Shown: piece after piece, positions 51,061 through 56,958 of the stretch
How the letters are laid out: each line of letters begins with the position of its first letter
Numbering within the stretch: position 1 is the stretch's first letter
Origin: Lewinellaceae bacterium
GTDB taxonomy: Bacteria > Bacteroidota > Bacteroidia > Chitinophagales > Saprospiraceae
NCBI GenBank assembly: GCA_020636375.1
Contig: JACJXZ010000016.1
Location: 221,885 to 285,884 of the forward strand
Reading direction: 5' to 3'
DNA length: 64,000 nucleotides
The notes under the pieces: model-generated
The model's database searches: none
What the model saw: the letters and a program-made list of their open reading frames with translations, nothing else
What the model was told of the DNA's origin: nothing
Translations under genes and position numbers: made by a program

Positions 51061-51810
51061 ATGGAAAAAGCGCAAAAGTCGACCAGGGCGGCGAGAGGCA
51101 CCGTCACCTGTGACAATACCACCATGCACCTTCTCAAGGCCAACGATTTTGTGGCGGAGAGCATCCGCCGGAAGATGGCCGAACAGCATATCCTCCTGAT
51201 CAACATCACCTCCTCCGCCGGCAGCGGGAAAACGACCCTGCTCCAGGAGACGGCCCGCCGGATCGGCGACAAAGTCAACATGAAAATACTGGTCGGAGAC
51301 CTGGAGACCGAGCGCGATGCCGACCGCCTCCGCGCCGTGGGCGCGGACGCGCTGCAGATCGTGACCGGCGGCATCTGCCACCTGGAAGCCCAGATGGTCT
51401 GGCAGGCTATGGAAAACCTCGGCCTGGACGGCGTGGACCTGCTGATCGTCGAGAACGTAGGCAACCTGGTCTGCCCGGCATCCTTCGACCTGGGCGAGGA
51501 CTACCGGGTGACGCTGATCGCCACCACCGAAGGGGACGACAAGCCCAAGAAGTACCCCCGCATGTTCCTAACCAGCGACCTGATGCTGGTCTCCAAGGTC
51601 GACCTGCTGCCCTACCTGCCGTTCTCGGTCGATGCCGTGGTGGCCGACGCCCGCGACATCAACCCCAATATCGGGGTGCTCCAGGTCTCCAGTACGCAAA
51701 ACACCGGCATCGACGAATGGTGCGCCTGGCTGCTGGAGAAGGTGCAGGAGAAAAAAGCCGAAGCATTAACCCCTAAAACGGAGAACCATGTGTTTAGCCA
51801 TTCCCGGTAA
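51061..51810 (+). CDS. hypB: Hydrogenase nickel incorporation GTPase HypB
   Basis: A 249-residue SIMIBI-class GTPase. P-loop SSAGSGKTTLL at 51-61 (Ala in place of the usual Pro), switch residues in GDLETERDADRL, the metal-site segment GGICHLEAQMV with Cys and His, and the G4 motif SKVDLLPY. There is no N-terminal CxxCGC site and no His-rich stretch, only a single Cys at residue 17, so high-affinity nickel storage is unlikely. GTP hydrolysis drives nickel transfer from HypA. The 3' end overlaps hypC by 23 bases. Confidence 0.93.
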   Translation: MEKAQKSTRAARGTVTCDNTTMHLLKANDFVAESIRRKMAEQHILLINITSSAGSGKTTLLQETARRIGDKVNMKILVGDLETERDADRLRAVGADALQIVTGGICHLEAQMVWQAMENLGLDGVDLLIVENVGNLVCPASFDLGEDYRVTLIATTEGDDKPKKYPRMFLTSDLMLVSKVDLLPYLPFSVDAVVADARDINPNIGVLQVSSTQNTGIDEWCAWLLEKVQEKKAEALTPKTENHVFSHSR

Positions 51811-52072
51811 GATCAAATCAATCGAAGAACAGTTCGGCGGCCTGGTGCGTATGGCCAAAGTCTCTTTCGGCGGCATCATCAAGGAGGCCAGCCTGGAGAT
51901 GGTGCCTCAGGCCCGGGTCGATGATTACGTGCTGGTGCACGTCGGCGTAGCCATCAGCATAGTGGACGAGGAGGAGGCCAAAAAGACGTTTCGCTACCTG
52001 GAGGAGATGGGCGAAGTGGAGGAGGACCTGAATATTTCGGATTTCCTGCCGGATAAGGAGGAGTATAGCTGA
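51788..52072 (+). CDS. hypC: Hydrogenase assembly chaperone HypC/HupF
   Basis: A 94-residue chaperone with the obligatory N-terminal MCLAIPGKI, whose Cys2 contacts the iron-cyanide precursor and the large subunit, and the OB-like VDDYVLVHVGVAISIVDEEEA. It normally works with HypD, which is not encoded in the window. Overlaps hypB, so both are translated from one mRNA. Confidence 0.93.
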   Translation: MCLAIPGKIKSIEEQFGGLVRMAKVSFGGIIKEASLEMVPQARVDDYVLVHVGVAISIVDEEEAKKTFRYLEEMGEVEEDLNISDFLPDKEEYS

Positions 52073-52084
52073 TAATCCGGTACC

Positions 52085-52168
52085 GTGAAGAAGAAAGACA
52101 TTCAAGGCAGAGAAGCCGTCAAAATCCTGGTCGACAACTTCTACGGTCATAAAAATGAAAATCGATGA
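52085..52168 (+). pseudogene. Group III truncated haemoglobin N-terminal fragment, or a 27-codon coupling peptide
   Basis: From a GTG at 52085 the frame reads KKKDIQGREAVKILVDNFYG and ends after HKNENR. The pattern KDIQ-R-(x)-LV-x-FY is the A/B-helix start of group III truncated haemoglobins, which need about 125 residues including the proximal His. The remainder is absent. The stop overlaps the ATG of the NHL gene (ATGA), so the remnant may now serve to couple translation. Confidence 0.5.
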
Positions 52169-53286
52169 CCTCGAAAGAAAACGCCTCGAATTCGGCAACT
52201 GAGCCGGCTGTGCCGCTGGTGCGCGCCACCCGGATTTTCGAAGGGCCGGCCGGCAGCCCTTTCCTGGCGCCCCGGGGCGTCTTTCTGGCCGGGGGGCAGC
52301 TGATGGTGGCCGATACGGCCCAGAACCGGGTGTTCCTCTGGCGCGAGCTGCCGGATTCCGCTCTTCAGCCGCCCGACGTGGTGCTGGGGCAGCCGGCCCG
52401 GGCAGAAACCGGCAGGAATGCCGGCGGCAAGGCGAGCGCTTCCAGCTTGTTCTACCCTTCGGGCATCTGGTCGGATGGCGAGAGGCTGATCATCGCCGAT
52501 GCCTGGAACCACCGGGTGCTGATCTGGCTGGCGATGCCCACCCGCGACGGCCAGCCCGCCGACGTGGTGGTCGGCCAGCCGGACTTTGCCGGCAACGAGC
52601 CCAATGTGAAGGGGATCGGCAGCCCCCCTTCGGCCCGGTCGCTGAACTGGCCCTACGGCGTCTTTTCCGACGGGCAGCAGCTCTGGATCGCCGATACCGG
52701 CAACCGGCGGGTGCTGCATTATAAAGAAATTCCTGCGGATAACTTCGCGGCAGCCAATGGCGTGATCGGCAAGCCCGGCTTCCAGGAGCGGGACTACAGC
52801 CACGAGGATCCCATCTGGCCCTACTCCGTTAAGATCGGCCCCAACGGCGAGCTGGCCATAACGGACACCCAGTACTACCGGGTGTTGCTGTGGCGCGACT
52901 GGGCAACCGCCCTCCATCAGAAAGCGGACGTGATCATCGGCCAGCCTTCCTTCGGGAGCAACGGACAGAACCAGTTTGGCTGGTTCCCGCAGGCCAATAC
53001 CCTTAACTGGTGCTACGATACCTGTTTCTACCAGGACGGCCTGTGGGTGGCCGATACCGGCAACAGCCGGATATTGTGGTTTAATACCATACCCGAACAG
53101 CACAACGCCGCCGCCGATGAGGTGCTCGGGCAGGACGACTTCAATACCGGAAGTGAAAACAAAAATACGATTCGGACTACCGAGGGCAGCCTGTACTGGC
53201 CCTTCCAGGTCTGCACCGAGGGCCGCACCATGGTGGCCGCCGATACCGGCAACCACCGGATCGTCATCAATGAGCTTAACAGATAG
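52165..53286 (+). CDS. NHL-repeat beta-propeller protein of the hydrogenase locus
   Basis: A 373-residue protein with five to six NHL-type blades, each with a pattern like GVFLAGGQLMVADTAQNRVF, GIWSDGERLIIADAWNHRVL, GVFSDGQQLWIADTGNRRVL and FYQDGLWVADTGNSRILWF. Blades alternate with DVVLGQP or ADVVVGQPDF segments. No signal peptide, so a cytoplasmic location is likely. NHL proteins accompany group 1h hydrogenases in other phyla (recalled, not searched). It probably has a structural or docking function. Confidence 0.82.
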   Translation: MTSKENASNSATEPAVPLVRATRIFEGPAGSPFLAPRGVFLAGGQLMVADTAQNRVFLWRELPDSALQPPDVVLGQPARAETGRNAGGKASASSLFYPSGIWSDGERLIIADAWNHRVLIWLAMPTRDGQPADVVVGQPDFAGNEPNVKGIGSPPSARSLNWPYGVFSDGQQLWIADTGNRRVLHYKEIPADNFAAANGVIGKPGFQERDYSHEDPIWPYSVKIGPNGELAITDTQYYRVLLWRDWATALHQKADVIIGQPSFGSNGQNQFGWFPQANTLNWCYDTCFYQDGLWVADTGNSRILWFNTIPEQHNAAADEVLGQDDFNTGSENKNTIRTTEGSLYWPFQVCTEGRTMVAADTGNHRIVINELNR

Positions 53287-53320
53287 GCCTGACAGGTTTT
53301 CCCGGAAATTTGTCAGGCCT
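53285..53320. repeat. Perfect 10-bp palindromic hairpin AGGCCTGACA/TGTCAGGCCT
   Basis: Arms at 53285-53294 and 53311-53320 with a 16-base loop, starting at the NHL stop codon. There is no following T-tract, so it may be a dispersed hairpin repeat or an mRNA-end stabiliser rather than a terminator. Confidence 0.55.
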
Positions 53321-53349
53321 GTTCCACTTAACACGACAACGTACCAAAT

Positions 53350-53970
53350 ATGGAATTCTCCTTTCCCCTCCTTTTCGCTGCCGTCGTCGGTTTCGGCCAT
53401 GCTTTCGAGGCCGACCACCTGGTGGCGGTGAGCAGCATCGTTACCAGGAGAGACAAGCTGGCCCTGGCCGTCAAGGACGGCATCTACTGGGGCGCCGGCC
53501 ATACTTCCACCATCGTCCTGATCGGCCTGCTCATCATCGTCGGGCGGGTCACTTTTCCGGACGGATATTTCAGTTATTTTGAAGCCGCAGTGGGCCTGAT
53601 GCTCGTGGCCCTGGGCGCCTGGCGCCTCTACAATTATTTCCGCACCCGGCGCCAGAACGGCGAATTGATGGACGCCGCCGACAGCCACCACCTGGCCTAC
53701 GGCGTGGGGCTGGTGCACGGCCTGGCCGGCAGCGGCGCCATGATATTGTTGGTGATGACGGAAATTCAGAGTAACTTTAGCAGCATGATGTATTTGCTCA
53801 TTTTCGGGATCGGTTCCATCGCAGGCATGCTGGTGGCGGCGGGCATCTTCAGCCTTCCTTTTTCCCGGCGGATCACCGGCAACCAGAGCCTGCAGCTCGG
53901 GCTGATCGTGGCCTCCTCCCTGCTCTGTATCGGCTATGGCGCCTTCGTGTTCCTGGAGAACTGGCCCTGA
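53350..53970 (+). CDS. Nickel/cobalt permease-like membrane protein (NicO/UreH type)
   Basis: A 206-residue protein with about six membrane segments. The first holds GFGHAFEADHLVAV, that is His17-x4-Asp-His, the metal-recognition signature of nickel/cobalt permeases. A second motif, GAGHTSTIV, follows in the next helix, and SHHLAYGVGLVHGLAGSGA in the fourth. It probably imports or passes nickel for the hydrogenase, fitting its place behind hypABC. Confidence 0.82.
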   Translation: MEFSFPLLFAAVVGFGHAFEADHLVAVSSIVTRRDKLALAVKDGIYWGAGHTSTIVLIGLLIIVGRVTFPDGYFSYFEAAVGLMLVALGAWRLYNYFRTRRQNGELMDAADSHHLAYGVGLVHGLAGSGAMILLVMTEIQSNFSSMMYLLIFGIGSIAGMLVAAGIFSLPFSRRITGNQSLQLGLIVASSLLCIGYGAFVFLENWP

Positions 53971-53982
53971 CCCTGCACGCAA

Positions 53983-54540
53983 ATGGATAAGATCGAACTG
54001 AATATCATCGCCCTGGCCAACAGCGAGTCCAATCCCGGAAACTTCGCCCTCATCCTGGAAGAGCAGGAGGGCTTCCGCCGCCTGCCCATCATCATCGGCC
54101 CGTTCGAGGCCCAGGCCATCGCCATCTACCTGGAGCGGATGCAGCCCAGCCGCCCCATGACCCACGACCTGTTTAAGAGCACGCTGGACGCCAGCGGCGT
54201 CGGGATCACCGAGGTGATCATCTCCGCCCTGGTGGACGGCGCCTTCCACGCCACCCTGGTCGGCAAAAAGGCCGACGGCAGCCCTCTCAGTGTCGACGCC
54301 CGCACCTCCGACGCCATCGCCCTGGCCGTCCGCTTCGGCTGCCCCATTTACACCACAGAACAAATCCTTTCCACCGCCGGCATCGTGCTGGACAGCCCCA
54401 GCCAGGCCTTCACCGGCAAGCGGGGCCAGCTGTCGGATTACTCCCTCGAAGAACTGGAACGCCTGCTGGAACAGGTGCTGAAGAAGGAGGACTTCGAGAG
54501 CGCGGCAAGGATACGGGATGCGATTGAGAAGAAGAAGTGA
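53983..54540 (+). CDS. DUF151 (bifunctional nuclease family) protein with C-terminal UvrB/UvrC motif
   Basis: A 185-residue protein. The DUF151 domain (about 1-135) shows VLxxE-type LILEEQEGFRRLPIIIGPFE, RPMTHDLFKSTLDASG and SVDARTSDAIALAVRF. The C-terminal 40 residues (YSLEELERLLEQVLKKEDFESAARIRDAIEKKK) match the UVR motif found in UvrB and UvrC. Nuclease activity is reported for plant and archaeal relatives. It follows the nickel permease gene by 12 bases, so it is in the same operon, though the link to hydrogenase is unclear. Confidence 0.85.
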   Translation: MDKIELNIIALANSESNPGNFALILEEQEGFRRLPIIIGPFEAQAIAIYLERMQPSRPMTHDLFKSTLDASGVGITEVIISALVDGAFHATLVGKKADGSPLSVDARTSDAIALAVRFGCPIYTTEQILSTAGIVLDSPSQAFTGKRGQLSDYSLEELERLLEQVLKKEDFESAARIRDAIEKKK

Positions 54541-54548
54541 GGGGGAAG

Positions 54549-54678
54549 GGCTACCATTCTAAGGTTGGACAGAATGGGCCGGGGTTGTGTACGATGTACG
54601 GGCACAGCAGGGACTTGGGGTTGTGTACGATGTACGAAGCTCCGCCGTCTGCGGCTGTCCAACCTTAGACGGGTAGCC
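54549..54678. mobile_element. 130-bp MITE, copy 2 of 2
   Basis: Terminal repeats GGCTACCAT-TCTAAGGT-TGGACA and (complement) GGCTACCCG-TCTAAGGT-TGGACA. Two internal GGGGTTGTGTACGATGTACG direct repeats. Flanking bases GGGGGAAG and GGGGGAGA look like a diverged 8-bp target duplication. The first copy is at 23912-24036. Confidence 0.8.
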
Positions 54679-54829
54679 GGGGGAGAGCTCAAAACTCTGA
54701 TTTTGTTGACCGTTGATCGTTGTTGGTTGCCTGTTGGCCGTTGCCGGTTGCCGGGGACAATCAACGAACAACAAGGAACTGACCTGAAAGAATTGGATTT
54801 TAAGGCCGCTGATCACATAGTTGGGGGCG

Positions 54830-54940
54830 GGTGGTTTTAATCACATAGGGTACATAGGGGTTTTCACATAGGGCACATAGTTGGGGGCGGGTGGGGTTTT
54901 ATCACATAGGGCACATTGGGGTTTTTGCATAGGATCAGAA
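54830..54940. repeat. CACATAG-type repeats, two tandem copies
   Basis: TCACATAGGGTACATAGGGG with TTTTCACATAGGGCACATAG, followed by a second unit TATCACATAGGGCACATTGG and GGTTTTTGCATAGG. The units are joined by GTTGGGGGCGGGTGG. Same orientation as at 46331. It runs into the 3' end of a small minus-strand reading frame. Confidence 0.75.
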
Positions 54941-55079
54941 GGGCGTCGAAAAGCGGCCGGAGCGGCAGTTTGTCAATCTGCTTTTCCTCCTTGATGTCTT
55001 CGATGATCTCTTCTGCCGGATCGAGGTTGTGGGCGTAGTAATCGGCCGTGGGTTGGCCTTTTTGCGCTAAAATTGCCAT
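54864..55079 (-). CDS. Small hypothetical protein with repeat-derived C-terminus
   Basis: A 71-residue frame. The first 47 residues (MAILAQKGQPTADYYAHNLD, then PAEEIIEDIKEEKQIDKLPL) have a protein-like composition, with an acidic-basic helix. From about residue 50 the frame consists of the CACATAG repeat read in reverse (CKNPNVPYVIKPHPPPTMCPM). The original gene was probably cut by repeat insertion. No family recognised; expression is uncertain. Confidence 0.3.
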   Translation of the reverse strand: MAILAQKGQPTADYYAHNLDPAEEIIEDIKEEKQIDKLPLRPLFDALLILCKNPNVPYVIKPHPPPTMCPM

Positions 55080-55139
55080 TGCATACCCCGTCAGAATTCC
55101 TTAGCTTTACCTGCCGAAGAAAATGCCCAACACCAAACC

Positions 55140-56018
55140 ATGACCGACCAGCAGAAACTCTACCGCGTCTTTCGCCTGATCCAGTTGCTGAGCCAGCCGC
55201 CGTACCGCACGGTAAAACGGCTGGCGGAGATCCTGGAAGTGGACCCCAGGACGGTTTACCGCTACCTTCAACTACTGGAGAGCCTGGGCTACGCCTGGGA
55301 CAAAAAGCCCGGCGACCGTTACTACCTGCACATTGAATTCTCCACCGACGACAAACTGATCGACACCGAAGAGGCAGGCTTCCTGCAGGACCTCCTCTGG
55401 CAGGCCCCTTCCGGGCATCCCCTGCGCGACCGCCTGCTGCACAAGCTCAACCGGCAGTACATGCTGGCGCCGCTGGCGCAGAGCCTTACCAAGTTCAACG
55501 TCTACGAACACATCCGTGCCCTGGGCGCCGCCATCGAGACGGACCGGCGGGTGATCCTCCACAACTACTACGCGCCGTCCAGCGAGACTCTGGGCCCGCG
55601 CTACCTGGAGCCGGTGGAGTTCATGCAAGGCTACACCTACCTGTGGGCTTACGACCTGGATAAGCAGGGCTACCGGCAGTTCAAGCTCGACCGCATCGGC
55701 GAGGTGGAAATACTCGACGAGCCCATCACCGGCGAGCACGAGAGCCACGCCCTCGACCTGTTCGGCTGGACCGGGCCGGCCTGGCTGCCGGTCAAGCTGC
55801 GCCTGAGCTCCTACGCCCAGAACCTGCTGCTGGAGGAATACCCGGACGCGCGCCCTTTCGTGCGCACCTTCAAAGGAAAGGCCATCTTCGACGGCATCGT
55901 GCGCGACTGGCGGGGCATCGGCCGCTTCGTGCTGGGCCTGCCGGGGGAGGTGGAGGTGGCGGAGCCGGAGGCGTTTCGGGAATACCTTCGGGAGAGGGCG
56001 GGAAAGGGGAAGTGGTGA
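55140..56018 (+). CDS. WYL-domain transcriptional regulator next to the CRISPR-Cas locus
   Basis: A 292-residue regulator. N-terminal winged helix (QKLYRVFRLIQLLSQPPYRT, then VKRLAEILEVDPRTVYRYLQ), followed by a WYL-type ligand-binding domain (about 140-230; the W-Y-L signature here is YLWAYDL) and a C-terminal WCX-like part. GC-rich like the chromosome. WYL proteins commonly regulate CRISPR-Cas and other defence genes, and the cas operon promoter begins 480 bases downstream; direct control is inference. Confidence 0.85.
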   Translation: MTDQQKLYRVFRLIQLLSQPPYRTVKRLAEILEVDPRTVYRYLQLLESLGYAWDKKPGDRYYLHIEFSTDDKLIDTEEAGFLQDLLWQAPSGHPLRDRLLHKLNRQYMLAPLAQSLTKFNVYEHIRALGAAIETDRRVILHNYYAPSSETLGPRYLEPVEFMQGYTYLWAYDLDKQGYRQFKLDRIGEVEILDEPITGEHESHALDLFGWTGPAWLPVKLRLSSYAQNLLLEEYPDARPFVRTFKGKAIFDGIVRDWRGIGRFVLGLPGEVEVAEPEAFREYLRERAGKGKW

Positions 56019-56501
56019 GGGGGTGGACAAAAGAAATACGATAGAAATGCGGTGGAAATAAAGTAGAAATGAAGTGGAAATGCAGCGGAGGTGTGCTTCG
56101 TAGCTTTAGGAGGCCGGGAGGCTTGGCGAGGGGAGATGAGGGCTCTGCGGGTTGTTTCGGGCAGGCGGGCATGTTGGGGGTGGTTGGAGCCGGTGCCGGC
56201 CGGCATTGTCGGGGCGCAATTTGCTATTGCGCCCGGACTTGAGGGGAATGGGAAAAAGAAACGCGCCGGGCGGCGCGTCGGTCCGGGGATGCTATCTCCG
56301 GAGAGGTTCTGGTGCCGCAAAGATATAGAAAATAGGGGTAAAGGGCAAGGCTGGCAGTTGAGCTGAATCGACTTGAAAAAAGAAAAGGCAATGGCGGGCG
56401 CCCGTCAAAGCCTCCGGTGTATAAAGGCGAAAGAGAGAAAGATGGTTCCTAGCAAAAGGGCAAGGACCCATTTGAAAAAAAACGAAAAAATCCAAATTGA
56501 C
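56019..56501. other. Intergenic region between WYL gene and cas promoter
   Basis: About 480 bases. The first part (to about 56100) contains AGAAATG/GGAAAT low-complexity sequence; the rest is GC-rich without a convincing gene. Composition changes sharply from GC-rich to AT-rich near 56470-56500, probably the left edge of the imported cas module. Confidence 0.5.
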
Positions 56502-56533
56502 TTGACTGTAAGTTAAATTTTATCGTACCTTTG
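56502..56533 (+). promoter_or_regulatory. cas operon promoter (TTG-N21-TACCTTTG)
   Basis: TTG at 56502-56504 and TACCTTTG at 56526-56533 with 21 bases between, close to the ideal Bacteroidota vegetative promoter. The transcript would start near 56540, giving an untranslated leader of about 420 nt before cas8. Confidence 0.72.
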
Positions 56534-56567
56534 TTTCTGTTTTATAAATAGTGTGATAAATACTAAT

Positions 56568-56640
56568 AGAATCCACCAAAAGAAGGATGGAAACTAAATT
56601 GTGTGCAGAGAATGGCAAAATGATCCATCAAAAGAAGGTT
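56568..56640 (+). repeat. Pair of degenerate CRISPR-repeat-like sequences in the cas leader
   Basis: ATCCACCAAAAGAAGG at 56571-56586 and ATCCATCAAAAGAAGG at 56623-56638 match in 15 of 16 bases, 52 bases apart. The first continues ATGGAAAC, an ending like that of many type I repeats (ATTGAAAC). The segment between (56595-56622) would be a 28-base spacer-like sequence. The second copy lacks the GGAAAC end. A 43-codon frame METKLCAENGKMIHQKKVLH (starting 56587) overlaps it as an alternative explanation. Confidence 0.45.
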
Positions 56641-56669
56641 TTGCATTTGCCTACTCCCGTACAAAATAA

Positions 56670-56812
56670 AACACATGGGAGATGGTTAGTCTCATTAACT
56701 AACAGTAGCCGAGGTTAGAAGCCTCAACATGTGTTATGAAAGTTTATACGGGCAATAATTGACCTCATTTGTCAATAGCAGCCGAGAGTAATAGCCTCAA
56801 CGTGTACTCTTT
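56670..56812 (+). ncRNA. Tandem structured RNA motif (two copies) in the cas operon leader
   Basis: Copy 1 (56670-56735) and copy 2 (56739-56812) share one layout: outer stem P1; seven bases starting GG; a 6-bp stem P2 with loop CTCATT(A/T); AG(T/C)A; GCCGAG; six variable bases; AGCCTCAA; return of P1. P2 is GTTAGT/ACTAAC in copy 1 and ATTGAC/GTCAAT in copy 2, so four of six pairs changed on both sides. P1 is AACACATG/CATGTGTT in copy 1 and AAAG-TATACG/CGTGTA-CTTT in copy 2, unrelated in sequence but both paired. Loop and joining sequences are conserved while stems vary, the mark of a selected RNA fold. It matches no riboswitch or ribozyme I can recall. Confidence 0.65.
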
Positions 56813-56825
56813 CAAAATTGAGTTT

Positions 56826-56849
56826 GGGGGAGAGAAATAAATCTCCCTC
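56826..56849 (+). promoter_or_regulatory. 8-bp hairpin after the tandem RNA motif
   Basis: GGGGGAGA and TCTCCCTC pair (one G-U) around GAAATAAA. It is followed by CAGCTTAATTT rather than a clean T-tract, so it could be a weak attenuator or an RNA-processing hairpin between the RNA motif and cas8. Confidence 0.45.
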
Positions 56850-56958
56850 AGCTTAATTTACTTGTTGGCCTGGCAATGGCGAGATTTAAAGGGCAGCGAC
56901 GGTAGTTGTCAATCAGAGAGGAGATCTTTGAGCTTGAATCAACTAAAATGATGATACT

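Noticed and set aside
52147..54363. 738-codon open frame antisense to the NHL, permease and DUF151 genes
   Set aside because: Spans three well-supported sense genes and their gaps; composition is that of a reverse complement of GC-rich coding DNA.
56587..56718. 43-codon frame in the cas leader (METKLCAENGKMIHQKKVLH...)
   Set aside because: Possible leader peptide or small toxin, but it crosses the repeat-like pair and the first RNA motif, has no homology that I recognise and no proper ribosome-binding distance. Kept only as an alternative explanation.
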